64,000 nt of DNA. Origin: Rhynchopus sp. YZ270_cl-10. Its lineage: Eukaryota > Euglenozoa > Diplonemea > Diplonemida > Diplonemidae. The stretch covers positions 62,001 to 126,000 of the forward strand of contig OZ037885.1 in assembly GCA_964035575.1 (NCBI GenBank), in the 5' to 3' direction. Below the pieces are notes generated by a model. It was given only the letters and a program-made list of their open reading frames with translations, made no database searches and was not told the origin of the DNA. Positions 1 to 9,274 of the stretch are shown here, in pieces. How positions within the stretch are numbered: position 1 is the first letter of the stretch; every line of letters starts with the position of its first letter. The position numbers and the translations under genes are program-made.

Positions 1-1179
1 CTCGTCTGCTTAGTCATCTTTAAAAAAAACTGCGAGTAAAGTGCCTCTCGACTTATTAACTTTACGAATACAGTGTAAGCGTTCATGCACAGAGATGGGT
101 GGGTTCAAACGGTTTTGTTTTGCATTTTTTGTTTCTTTTTTTTTGTGGTTTTTTTTTCGTTTTCTTCAAACCCAAAAAATAATAATTTGTTCAAAAACCT
201 CCACAGATGCTGAACAGATCCTCTCTACTTCAATCTTCAGCATCAATAAATGTTTTTTTTTACACACAAAGCTAAAAAGAGGAACATTTTTGGGTCACAA
301 CATCGCACAAAAATCTTCCTCAACGGAAATCGGGTTTTGTCTGTACACGAAGTAGCCCGAAAGTCTTTTTGGTGCTCCGGGAGGGGTCAATATTGACAGG
401 TCGCTGACACAGGGACTCTATACACACCCCCCTGATATTGACAGGTCACCGACAGGTCGTTGACCGACTTCCGAAAGCACCACTTTAGATTTTTTTTAAT
501 ATTTTTTTTTCCATAATTTTATGTGCAAATACATAGCTTTGTGGGGGTCATGGTGGTACCAAAACAATGCAAGACAGGAGAAAAAAATGGGATTAAGGGA
601 AAGAGAATGGAATGGGAGGGGTGAAAGAAGGAAAAAAAAACAACAACCGACTACGAGTCTGTCAAGATGTGTCTGTGGTGTATTTTTTTCCCCCCTGTTT
701 TTTTTTTCTTTTTTAAATTTTTAAAAATTTTTTGTAAATAAAAGATGGGATGGGAAAAAGTTGGAATTGGCCAACCAAAGCCTCACACAGCTGCTTAGTT
801 CACCGGAGAAGAGGTTTTTGTGCCTTACTTTGCTTGGGTTATCTCAAAGACAAAGCAAGTATGTATGGATTCAAAAAAAAAGAGTTCTTTTATTCTTTTT
901 TTACTCTGTTTTAGTGTATCTGCATTCGTCTTCACCTTGTTCTTTTTTTTTTTTTTTTTTTGATAAATTGTTGTAGTGTAGTTGCCTCGGTTGTGTTGCC
1001 ACAGTTGTGCAATATCCACTGTCTTTTTTGTTGAAAACTTGGTTTTTTTTTTTAAATTCGTGTAGACACCCGATTGAGCACTCTACACGTTAAGTTCTTT
1101 GATATCAAAGCTTTTGTTTTCTTTCGCAGCTCTTTTTTTTTCGCTTCACCTTCCTTCTCCCTTCGCCTGCCTCCTCGCC
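1..1179. other. Intergenic region, AT-rich, downstream of the TRF4-like gene
   Basis: No convincing gene. Contains long T-runs, the motif ATATTGACAGGTC twice near 390 and 435, one small hairpin with a CCTCTCG loop at 39-54 (outer arms 36-41 and 60-65), and the 3' half of a similar hairpin at positions 1-22 cut by the window edge. Two short dispersed A-tailed repeat relics (types II and I) lie at about 958-1090 on the minus strand. Short ORFs here are poly-F/poly-K and look like noise. Confidence 0.6.
958..1092 (-). repeat. Short A-tailed dispersed repeat, type I and type II side by side
   Basis: Read on the minus strand, a diverged type I unit (GGGTGTCTACAC then AACCAAGTTTTCA) is followed by a type II unit (CAACTGTGGCAACACAACCG then GGCAACTACAC). 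The same units recur at 7500 (plus strand), 27650, 52480, 55410, 60365, 60815 and 61580. They look like very short 3' ends of a poly(A)-tailed retroposon; use as a gene 3'-end signal is the alternative. Confidence 0.5.
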
Positions 1180-2891
1180 CTAAGAGAGGATGAGCTGCTG
1201 CGGACGCCCCTGGGTGGGGGAGGAGACACTGAAGGGGAATAAGACCTTCAGGTCTTCGATGATGGGGCTGTTCACGAGCTGTGTGTGTGTTTATTTTGTG
1301 TTTTATTTGAATCTCCATACAAATATGACTTCCCCCATATAAGGGTCTTCTTCCGTTCTTCCCTTCCTTCCCCTTCTCTTTTACATACCGAATTAGGCGT
1401 AGAATTCGACTGTGCGACCACCTCTGGGAACTGTCTTGCCAACCCTTCAATCGAGGTTCCGGTGCTCAGATCGATGCACGGCTGGCGGACCTGCCCTGGG
1501 AAGCGTGCTGCCAGCTCTGACAGCCCTACACAGCTTTGGGTCTGCTCCATACAAAGCATCTGCGGCGAACGAGGCATGACCAGAGACTGCGTGCGCGCAA
1601 AGTCCATCGAACACGGCATATCAGGGATCAGCAACGGAGACTCCGGGGTCATGCCCTGCGACGTCGAGCATCCACTGGCAGCAGGCGACATCATGTTGCT
1701 CATAGGAAGCTGCGGCTGGAGCTCGGGGGACACATGGAGACTGCCCTCTGGTGTGCCCATCCTTGCTTGCAAGCCGTTGACACGCCTCCACAGGGGACGG
1801 TGTGCAATCATCGTGCTCAAGGGTGTTAACGCTGTTCTTGGGTCAAATGCCTTTAGAGCGCTTGCGAAGGACTGCAGATGGCCACGAATCATCCTCAAAC
1901 AGGTGCACCCCGCAGCAAGGTTGATTGATGAGTCCTCTGGCGCGAGAATCGAAATCTGGTCGTCCGGGTGGAGCTTCTTCTGCGTGAACCCTTTAGGGTT
2001 GATGGAGGAGTCTTTGAAATCCAGCTCTTTTCCTACCTCTTGGAGGAAGTTGACGATGGCACAGCCTGGGTCGTACCCACCAGAGCGGCGACACACGAAG
2101 ATGCAGAGGACGAGAAGTGCCTCGAGAGGCATGCCGCCCTTTGCGTCACCAATCAGCGTCGCGCACGAATGGTAGAGCACGTGGCGCAGGAGAATCGCCA
2201 GTGTGCGAGAGTGCGGTACTTCATCCAGCGCCTTGGTGAGGGCCTTGCGTCTCGCCTTACCAGGGTCGCGTCCCTCCGTGAGGTTTGCCTGCACAACAAT
2301 GCCGTTCGAAGAAACGATCTCAAACTTCCCTGTCTTGACCTGCGTCTCGCCATCAAAGGAGGTCTGCATGGCGTGCCCCGACACACCAAGCCTCTTAATG
2401 TCCTCCTCCTTCAGATTTCTGCAGTTCGAGATCATCAGCACCAACGGCGCAGAGGGCTCTGACGTGCCGGTAGCGTAGCTTCCATCTACGACAAGCTTGC
2501 TCTGCGGCCAGATCTGGATAGCAGAGTACGCGACAGAGAGGATCACGGCGTCACGCTGGTCACGCTCCTGCTGGTCCAACGAAATGAGCCGTGTGAATGC
2601 AACCACCTCCTCAGACACGCTAGTAGGGAACGGAGCCCCATGGGGAAACCATGGTGTCTTGCGCGAAGGGTCAGCACGCTGCTGCAGACCCATCTGCGGT
2701 GGGGTGCCGATGTTTGCCTGCGTGATAAGCTGGGCCTCCATGACGCTCGCCTGCCCTGTCGCCATCTGCAGCATGATCAGCTGCGACTTCAACTGCTCGA
2801 TCTCCTGCTCAGGTGTCGACAGCAGCTGCTGCCCTGGCAGCACCGGAGGACGCTGCGAGGGAGGTGCGGAGAACACTCTGCGACGGGACAT
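1180..2891 (-). CDS. TRF4/PAPD5-like non-canonical poly(A) polymerase relative lacking catalytic aspartates; two exons
   Basis: Exon 1 is 2891-1389 and exon 2 is 1278-1180. The 110-base intron has donor GTATGT and acceptor ACACAG, and the join is phase 0, giving 533 aa ending in LILS. Residues 28-47 form a short coiled-coil-like stretch. Residues 79-155 match the TRF4/PAPD5 entry region (a TPW motif, then WPQSKLVVDGSYATG at 129-142). Residues 255-350 match the PAP-associated domain (APEDSSINLAAG at 317-327). In the family GSxxTG is followed by SDID with two metal-binding Asp; here it is S147-A-P-L. The third Asp (VDIS) aligns with V200-Q201-A-N. So the fold is recognisable but the three catalytic acids are absent: probably a pseudoenzyme, perhaps a scaffold of a TRAMP-like nuclear RNA complex (inference). 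The C-terminus is Ser/Pro/Met-rich. The ATG at 2891 follows a TTC-rich leader. Confidence 0.75.
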
Positions 2892-2908
2892 TGTGCAAAC
2901 TGCGAGCG

Positions 2909-2943
2909 AGAAAGAAGAAGAAGAAGAAGAAGAAGAAGAAGAG
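2909..2943. repeat. (GAA)n microsatellite in the leader of the TRF4-like gene
   Basis: About ten GAA triplets on the plus strand. On the coding strand this is a TTC pyrimidine tract ending about 18 bases before the ATG at 2891. Confidence 0.9.
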
Positions 2944-3094
2944 GTAAAGAGAGGAGAAAGGTGTAGAGGAAGACCACAAAAGGTGGTTTGTGTGTTGTCT
3001 GGGGAGTTATTTGCGGAGCTAACAAATGCCCTGCACACAAGGGAGTGATGCGCAGACTTCTTTTTTAAAAAAAAATACCTTTCGAGGGTCTTTT

Positions 3095-3180
3095 GCGACA
3101 GTGTGTGTCCTCGACGTGTCTCACATACACACATTGGCATGTGTCCCTTATCTCATGTTTGGTGTTGTATTGCGTGAAGG
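3095..3180 (-). pseudogene. Relic of the 3' end of an LRR array gene
   Basis: On the minus strand the sequence reads ACACATGCCAATGTGTGTATG then TGAGACACGT. This matches the coding end (CQCVCM, stop) and 3' flank of the LRR genes, for example at 36890-36945, with a changed stop region. It lies between the kinase and the TRF4-like gene, far from the main array. The matching 5' relic of a copy is at 5098-5600, on the other side of the kinase. Confidence 0.6.
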
Positions 3181-3553
3181 ATTGGGGTGAATGCTATTAT
3201 TTTCGAGTGTTAGAAGCAAAAGGGGAAAGGGGAAGGGGAAGAGGTACCACACCCCCTCCCCTCCTTACAGTTCAGTGTAGTGTCCACCAGAGAAGGAAAA
3301 ATATAAACAAAAAATGCCCCCAAAAATCGCAAACAAATGTGAAGTTGATTTTGCGCCCAACGCCTCTGTGGCTGGCCCTAGGCCTGATGGGGTATTGTTC
3401 CCCCCTTGCATTTTCTTTCCCTTTTTTCCTTTCCCTTTTTTTTGGTCGAGACAGACACGGAAGTGACTGCACCCTTTGTCAAATTTTTCATTTTTCAAAT
3501 TTGCGATGTGTTTTAGACGATCGTCCTCCCCTCCGTTTTTCTCCCCATTTTGT
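3181..3553. other. Intergenic region downstream of the kinase gene
   Basis: G-rich and T-rich low-complexity sequence, nothing recognisable. A long T/C tract on the plus strand at 3410-3445 may form part of the kinase 3' end. Confidence 0.5.
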
Positions 3554-4990
3554 TCACTTCTGCACAGCCGGCAACACTTTCCCTGAAGCATTTTTGTTCC
3601 GTTCGGTCTGGTCTGCAATCTTCTTCAGCAGAGGTTGGGAGATGTGTGTCCGCTTGAGCTTCAACGTTGTGATCTCCGTCTTGGTCTGCGCTAGGTAGAG
3701 GAGAGCACGACCCGACGCAGAGGTGAGCGGGTTGTCACTCAGGTCGATGGTGTCGATGTGGCACACAGCACGCGGGTCACGGAGCACTTTGCAGAGACGT
3801 GTTACTCCTTCTGTGTTGACGAGACAGTTGCTCATGTTCAGTTTGCGCAGTGTGGGGTGTTTGTTCACGATTTCCACCAAAACTGCAAACCCTTTTGGTC
3901 CCAGATAAGTGTTGGCTAGGTCCAATGAGTGTAAAGGTTGGGTCGCACCGTCTAGCTGGTCGACGATGCTGGAGTTAGGCTTTGCACCGTGTTTCTCGCA
4001 TGACTCTGTGTACTGCGTCTTGAATGCCGCCTCCGCACCAAAGGTGGTGGCCTTCGGGGGCTGCTTGCCGAGCGCAGCCATCTCACTGAGGCTGTCCTGG
4101 AGGTGCGTGTCGTGTGTGTTCCGTACACCTTGCTCTGCGAACCAAGGATGTTCTTCAGCCTGCTCCGCAGTCATCCTCCGATTCGGGTCCACAATAAGAA
4201 GCTTGTGGAGGAAGTCCTTCGCAGCGTCGGAGATGGCGTCCCAAGAGGTACCACGGTCGAAGTGCACTTTTCCTGCAACAATCTGCTTGAAAAGCTTCGA
4301 CTTCGCGTCCTTACAGTCCCGCGCGACACGGAACGGCGGGTAACCACAGAGCAATACATACCCCATGACGCCTGCCGACCACATATCGCACGGCGGCGGT
4401 GTGTACCCCTTTCGTGTATTGTAGACGCCGGTCTGGAGGAGCTCTGGGGCGATGTAGTACGGTGTGCCGCAGGCTTTGGTCATAGGAATGCCTTCGTATT
4501 TGGCAGCAAACCCGAAGTCAGCAAGCATGACCTCCGAGTCGCATGAGTCGTCTTTGCTGTCGCGCGCGTTCGTGCGGAGGAGCAGGTTCTCAGGCTTCAG
4601 ATCTCTATGCACAATGCCCTCTGCGTGAACGTACTTCAAAATTTTGACAAAGTTTTTCATCAGTTGCGCGGCCGTCCTTTCCGAGTAATGATGCAGCTGT
4701 GTCAGCCGCTTCAACACCTCACCCCCCGTCACCAACTGGGTCACCAAGATAAGGTGCTGTTCGTCCTCAAGAACCTGGTGCAGGCGTATGATATTAGGGT
4801 GGTCCAGACGCTCGAGAATGGCAGCCTCGCCCTTGACCTGGTTGATCCCTGCAGTGCCCAGACGTTCCTTCGACATCACCTTGCAGGCATATGGCTCGGC
4901 CGTGTTCCGATGCACCACACGGTACACAGTTGCATAGGCTCCTTTACCGAGCTCCTCAAAGGCTTCGTACTCTCGTGTGTATTCTTCCAT
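3554..4990 (-). CDS. CaMK-like Ser/Thr protein kinase with C-terminal leucine-rich repeats
   Basis: 478 aa, single exon, from MEEYTREYEAFEELGKG. The catalytic domain spans about residues 9-297: glycine loop GKGAYATV (15-22), ATP lysine K37 (ACKVM), alpha-C glutamate E55, HRDLKPEN (129-135, catalytic D130), DFG (158-160), APE (181-183) and WSAGVMGYVLLCGYPPF. All catalytic residues are present. The layout is that of the calcium/calmodulin-dependent kinase group, but I see no clear calmodulin-binding helix. From about residue 370 there are ribonuclease-inhibitor-type LRRs (LHSLDLANTYLGPKGF, LRKLNMSNCLVNTEGV, IDTIDLSDNPLTSASG). The LRRs probably direct substrate or partner choice (inference). LRR relics from a different gene family flank the locus at 3095-3180 and 5098-5600. 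Confidence 0.9.
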   Translation of the reverse strand: MEEYTREYEAFEELGKGAYATVYRVVHRNTAEPYACKVMSKERLGTAGINQVKGEAAILERLDHPNIIRLHQVLEDEQHLILVTQLVTGGEVLKRLTQLHHYSERTAAQLMKNFVKILKYVHAEGIVHRDLKPENLLLRTNARDSKDDSCDSEVMLADFGFAAKYEGIPMTKACGTPYYIAPELLQTGVYNTRKGYTPPPCDMWSAGVMGYVLLCGYPPFRVARDCKDAKSKLFKQIVAGKVHFDRGTSWDAISDAAKDFLHKLLIVDPNRRMTAEQAEEHPWFAEQGVRNTHDTHLQDSLSEMAALGKQPPKATTFGAEAAFKTQYTESCEKHGAKPNSSIVDQLDGATQPLHSLDLANTYLGPKGFAVLVEIVNKHPTLRKLNMSNCLVNTEGVTRLCKVLRDPRAVCHIDTIDLSDNPLTSASGRALLYLAQTKTEITTLKLKRTHISQPLLKKIADQTERNKNASGKVLPAVQK

Positions 4991-5097
4991 AGAAAGGTCG
5001 AGGTGGTAGTGTGTGGGAGGGAAAGGTGCCTGTGGGCATTGAGGGGTGGAGGGTGTGGGGTGGGAAGTAATGTTACGCGGTGGTTCACAAAAGGCAA

Positions 5098-5600
5098 GGT
5101 ATCTCAGTAACAACTTCCGCCTGCAGAAACAAATGAACCAGCTTGGGATCTGTCAGACCCACTAAGCTCTCTGCCGTCAGCCTTGTCTCCCAACCCAAGT
5201 CACGAAGAGCTGCAATGGCGTGCTCCTTCTGCGACATCGTCTTCTTCGTCAGCACAACTGTGTCCCCAGCACTCAGCTGCGTCGTGTAGTCTCCTTCTGC
5301 CATGACCTTCCCTTTTGTACGTTTTTGGAAAAATAGGATGGAGCACCCCGACACACACAAAGAGGGAATGCAGCCACCCCGAAAGGGCTTCAGGCACGCG
5401 AACCCAGTATTGCAGTAACACTGGGTTTCATATTTCCATGGTTTTGTGTCTCTCTGTTTTAGTTCACGTGGTGGGCAAGGAACATAACCCATACAAAACA
5501 GAAGGGGTGTAGTGTGCGTGTCTTTAATATTCTTTTCTTTTCTTTTCACGATTTTTGTGTTGCTTCAAAGCTATGGGGTAAACAGATGGGGAAACATTCT
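5098..5600 (-). pseudogene. 5' relic of a ubiquitin-like/LRR array gene, broken by a retroposon fragment
   Basis: Minus-strand residues GKVMAEGDYTTQLSAGD to AEVVTEIP match residues about 46-115 of the array proteins, then stop abruptly at about 5098, next to the kinase 5' region. The first ~45 residues are replaced by 5311-5427, which resembles the 3' end of the retroposon at 50344. Beyond that, 5428-5600 is the beta-type upstream flank (CATATTTCCATGGTTTTGTG and following), as at 24573 and 42744. Confidence 0.8.
5311..5427 (-). mobile_element. 5'-truncated copy of the ~604-bp retroposon
   Basis: On the plus strand, CGTTTTTGGAAAAATAGGAT and then GAATGCAGCCACCCCGAAA match the left end of the insertion at 50344-50947. 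Only about 115 bp remains: the 3' end in the minus orientation. No clear target duplication remains because adjacent gene sequence has been lost. Confidence 0.55.
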
Positions 5601-5639
5601 TTTGTTTGGGCTGCAAAAGATTGAAGGAAAGTAGATCAC

Positions 5640-5657
5640 GACTTTATTCACGGGTTG
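5640..5657. other. Left boundary zone of composite repeat R copy 1
   Basis: CACGGGTTGCC lies just before the palindrome array; it is reminiscent of, but not identical to, the CACGGTGGCCC end of R copy 2 at 24782. A matching right end was not found. Confidence 0.3.
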
Positions 5658-5816
5658 CCTACGATCGTAGTACGATCGTTTACGATCGTACCAAAAAACG
5701 ATCGTAACGATCGTAAAATATCGTACTACGATCAACTACGATCGTACTACGATCGTAAACGATCGTAGTACGATCGTAGTACGATCATTACGATCGTAGT
5801 ACGATCGTAGTACGTT
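5658..5816. repeat. Array of ACGATCGT palindromes
   Basis: Eleven perfect ACGATCGT octamers plus three one-base variants (CGATCA or ATATCGT) in about 155 bp, joined mostly by AGT or TT. Every unit is its own reverse complement, so the array can fold in many ways. It abuts the conserved edge of repeat R. Confidence 0.95.
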
Positions 5817-6947
5817 TGCCAAACGAAATAACGAATATCGCTTGAAATACCGTTCGATATTCCTTGCATGGTGTGCATGAAGCACACACAAGGTATATCA
5901 AACGATAATCAATCAGATAAAACGTTACATCATTGGAAAATTGTTGGCACCGCCGCCCTGTCTTCGTATTTATTACGTCGACAGGCCAAACAACGTTGGG
6001 CTCAGAAGAAGCAGTGCTAGACAGTCACTGGGGATCAACATGAGAACCAACTCCCAACAACACAGGCTACCGAAGTAGCAGGTGGGGTGTTGCGGGTGTT
6101 TGGGGTGAAAGAAAATCGATTTTGGTAAGTTACAGCAGAAAATTCTTAAGTTTGCAATAGCGAGAAGGGTTACATTGCTCTTGCGAGCTGTGAACCGGTA
6201 AGGTTGAGAAGGGTGACACGGCATACAAGTACAAGTACAAGTAAGACGTACCTTCTGCAAAGGCTGAATTCGCAATTCTAAGGGATATGAATTCAGCCCC
6301 CACTGTTTTTTTGAGATGATCATTCCATGGTATACTAAGCGTTCCCGAAGAATGAATCACCCCCTCCTCGTTCATGCAAACTCAAGAAAATTCTGAAGTA
6401 ACTACAACCTGGCGTGCGGGTACAGATGCATTGCTTTGTTCTTTCCTCAAAGTCATGTGTGATCTCTCGGGTCTGTACTAAAGTCAGTGTTTAGATAAGC
6501 ATCCACTTGACTCGTTCTAACAACCGTTGAAATCTAGAACAAAACAACACACTGCCCCTTCTCACACCAAGCCGCCATGCTTCAAGAGCATGCCCTGGGC
6601 AAAAATTACTGTGACAAAAATTAGTATTCTGGGGGAACGCAATATTTTCTTGTGTCTAGTCCTCCGCAAGCAGAGGACAGACTTTCCGGATCCCGAAGTC
6701 GAATTTCTTGCACTAGCTATGCTCCCTGGGTTAAATGGCTATAGCAGTGACTGACTAAGAGTTTCATAATAATTAGGGTGGTAATTGCACCAGCTCTTCC
6801 GTGGGCACTGCTTCGCTGTCACGATGAAGGGTCGTCGGTTCGGGTACCTGTTAAGAGAAATTGAATGTAAAAGTAGAGACTACAACAAAAAAACAAACAA
6901 ACAAGAAGCCGCCCCGTACCCCACGTAAAAGTGACATTTTTGTTGAC
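5817..6947 (+). repeat. Composite dispersed repeat R, copy 1 (first part)
   Basis: About 1.1 kb alignable by eye with 25139-26440: ATCGCTTGAAA, GTATATCAAACGATAA, GGCACCGCC-CCTGTCTTCGTA, CATGAGAACCAACTCCCAAC, GCATGCCCTGGGCAAAAATT. Pieces also occur at 11900-12270 and, reversed, at 13150-13440 and 45640-45905. Probably a non-autonomous transposon body; no transposase seen. Confidence 0.75.
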
Positions 6948-6964
6948 AAAAAAAAAAAAAAAAA

Positions 6965-7402
6965 CGTGCCCGTCTAGGTGTCGATAGCATCGCTGTTATC
7001 AGGTCACAGCTGTCAAGGTCCGTCCGATGGCTCGCTGACGCGGCATGGGGAACTGCACCACTCGATGCCTACGGCCCTAGCATATCAGCTAGAGCATCTA
7101 GGTGGTCTTCACCTCCAACCTCCTCTGCTGGCACATCGGAGGGTGACATGATCGACGACGTCCTCGCAGCGGGAGATCGGCCTGCCGCGAATGACGTGCC
7201 GCCTGCTGAGGGTGACCCTGAGCCCAACCGTATTTTAAAACTAAAGCGTTCTGTTTCTCCCCCCTCCCGTAAACAGAATCCATCAACACGTTCTTCAAAA
7301 AGAAAACGCTCGTCTTCCCCCAGAGCATGCGACAAAACTGCCAAAAAACGGAAGAAATCCGTCATCAATGCCCCCCCCCTCCGCCCCGCCACCCCCATCT
7401 GA
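6965..7402 (+). pseudogene. 5'-truncated coding remnant, basic Ser/Lys/Arg-rich C-terminus
   Basis: An open frame of about 145 codons runs from the A-rich junction (RARLGVDSIAVIRSQLSRSV) through a methionine at 7148 to TGA at 7400-7402. It ends in a basic stretch (KKRKK and SSKRKRSSSP) that would be a nuclear localisation signal. No family recognised. Just before the stop is a run of nine C; a second open frame (SDDGPVGSSISDIS) continues from there to 7490. A homopolymer slip is likely, whether real decay or a sequencing error. Confidence 0.4.
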
Positions 7403-7489
7403 TGATGGCCCGGTGGGTAGTAGTATCAGCGACATCAGTGTGACATCTGCCACACAAGAGAGATCATCGCGCTCGTCTGCGGTGACATA

Positions 7490-7566
7490 AAAATGTTTAG
7501 TATAGTGGAGCACACTCTAGGGTGGCTACACTAATACAACCAAGTTTTCAAAAAAAAAAAAAAAAT
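7490..7566 (+). repeat. Short A-tailed dispersed repeat, type I (plus strand)
   Basis: TAGTGGAGCACACTCTAGGG, TGGCTACACTAATACAACCA, AGTTTTC and then 17 A. This is the only plus-strand member in the window and sits at the 3' end of the retrocopy above, which suggests what the type I repeats are. Confidence 0.7.
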
Positions 7567-8220
7567 AGCGGACATGTCGAAAAGGGAGAAAACCGGGGGG
7601 TTAAAAACATACCTTGCACTCGGCCCACTCTCCAGGTACAAAGAACATCACTGCACGACAAACCCACTACTACAATAGAAAATAACTATTTTTTACCGAA
7701 CAGAAAGGTCGTTTTATTGATGAGTGTTTTCTGAGTGCACACTCAGTGGGGACAAAATGCAACACTTCAAGGCATGCAATACTCCAAGGAATTTGCTAAG
7801 GAAAAGTCGATATTGTGGGCCCCTGTAGTAGTAGTGCATATAGTTACCCCCAGATCGTCAAAACACCCGATTTTTGCGTTTTTTGCACTTTTTGGTGCCC
7901 AAAAACCCAACTCAGGGGTCGAAATTTTCCCGAAAAAAAAAATTTTTTTTTTGAGATTTTTTGATTTTTTGACAAGGCGCTGGCCCATACAAAATGCACT
8001 GGTGGTACAGAAAATGACTGGGGAATTAACTCTAGATGCTCACCCAAATTATTGAGTATCTTTTCTTATCTCCAGGTATCTTTTGACTGACGCTTTGTGG
8101 AAACGGGGAAAATTATTACGCGTCCACTCGACGTTTGGATAAAGAAAACTAGAGATGAAAGGGGGTTTGGGGGGAAGAGTTTAATTCTTGAACGCATCCC
8201 CACACTCAGTCATACGGTGT
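7567..8220. repeat. Repeat R copy 1 (end) and unassigned low-complexity sequence
   Basis: 7571-7690 matches 26480-26625 (TTAAAAACATACCTTGCA, CACTCTCCAGGTAC-AGAACATCACTGCA). Beyond 7740 there are long A/T runs and no recognisable gene. Confidence 0.5.
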
Positions 8221-8401
8221 GGGGGACAATAAAACATTATGAACAAAGCTCGTTGCGTTCCGACAACGTTTCCTCTACGCTCACTACGTTCCCACTCCAT
8301 CAGCAAAAGCCCTGCTTGTATGGTTTGTGTAGCGCTGCACTACTGCCCTCGACGTGTCTCACATGCACACACAGTGGCACATGCCTGTCGCCTCTTTGTT
8401 G
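8221..8401 (-). pseudogene. 3' flank of a deleted LRR array gene (deletion scar at 8394-8401)
   Basis: 8225-8401 matches the 3' flank and last codons of copy 7 (38575-38746). From 8394 it matches the alpha upstream flank of an array gene (10663 onward). The join falls in TTTGTTGC, present in both parents. The whole coding region of one array gene is therefore missing. Confidence 0.75.
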
Positions 8402-8565
8402 CAGGTGTTTTCAATTGGGGTCAGAGTAAGAGGCAACAAACAGTTACAAGGGGAGAGGTCATTGTTTTGTTTTTGAATGGATGGGATGCGATCAACAAAT
8501 TAGTGGAGCACACGCTAGGGGGTATTTCATTGTCATGACTTTTCAGTTTCTCTATCCTCTGCGAT

Positions 8566-8853
8566 ATGACGCGCAAACACGCCGTTTACAATTTTTCGCA
8601 GACCGATACTGACTTCACGAAAGTTGCTGTGCCAAAAACACCTTTCCTCTGCGAGGCGGGGTCCCACAGCGACAACGTCTATCACTCATGCGCCTATGAG
8701 TCGCTCAATGGCGGCATGTCTTTTCTCATGACTAAAGGAATCCAACCTGCACATTTCTTGCACAACACAAAAAATATTCACACAAACAAAGAAAGGGAAA
8801 TGATGTTGTTTTGTTTCCACTTTGGAAACAAAGAACGAAATCTTGAACGATGA
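8566..8853 (+). CDS. Conserved plus-strand spacer ORF, 95 aa, function unknown
   Basis: Representative of a block present in every array spacer. The core VAVPKTPFLCEAGSHSDNVY to HFGNKERNLER is open here and at 15688-15975, within 10743-11120, within 17964-18341 and within 22300-22677. It is frameshifted or shortened at 38090, 40590 and 45060. The N-terminus differs because a 2-3 base indel just before the core (TTTTTCGCAG against TTTGATTCGCAG) switches the upstream frame. No family, signal peptide or membrane segment recognised. Copies are so similar that conservation is weak evidence for coding; it may be a gene relic carried by the amplified unit. Confidence 0.3.
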   Translation: MTRKHAVYNFSQTDTDFTKVAVPKTPFLCEAGSHSDNVYHSCAYESLNGGMSFLMTKGIQPAHFLHNTKNIHTNKEREMMLFCFHFGNKERNLER

Positions 8854-9007
8854 ATGGGCACAAACATCAAGTTGTGCAGGGGGTACTGAGCAGGCTTATG
8901 TCTTAGCACAGAATGGTCGTGCAAAAAAGCACAAAAATACGTTGCTTCATGTTTCCTTCCTTCAAAACTTCACACACAACGCTTTTGGTTCTTAGGAGAC
9001 ACACAAG

Positions 9008-9274
9008 GTGCCAGGTTCTCTGATGTGCGAACCACCTTGCACCTCTTTGTCATATTGTTTCCCTTGCAATACATGGGGAAACCATTCGTTGCAAAGTAGG
9101 GAAAGCTTTTTGATAAAAATAAGCGAACACAAAAACCAGCGCGTGAGGAAGAAGGTGTTTACGATCCGAAGAAAATCTGTTCGATACAAGAAACGCATTC
9201 CTTTATCTTGTTCAGTGAAAATAGTTCAAAAAAGTACACAACAAGACTGTCAGTGTTTGTCGGTGACAGTGTAA
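9008..9274 (+). pseudogene. Second plus-strand ORF block of the spacer
   Basis: An 88-100 codon frame starting MPGSLMCEPP recurs at 11275, 16130, 20585, 22737 (131 codons), 41049 and 49022. Other frames look more protein-like in parts: one reads FLGDTQGARFSDVRTT then LHLFVILFPLQYMGKPFVAK; another ends SVFVGDSVTQVGRHLTKF. This suggests a decayed gene spread over several frames. Not assigned to a family. Confidence 0.3.

Larger units (their letters stand above)
6948..7566 (+). mobile_element. 5'-truncated, poly(A)-tailed retrocopy inserted in repeat R
   Basis: Repeat R is interrupted at an A-rich site. The insert starts right after a run of 17-18 A and ends with a short dispersed repeat (CTACACTAATACAACCAAGT then TTTC) followed by 17 A. 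The body has one open frame from the junction to 7402, so it looks like a cDNA copy cut off at its 5' end: either a LINE 3' end or a host mRNA. Repeat R resumes at 7567. Confidence 0.65.
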
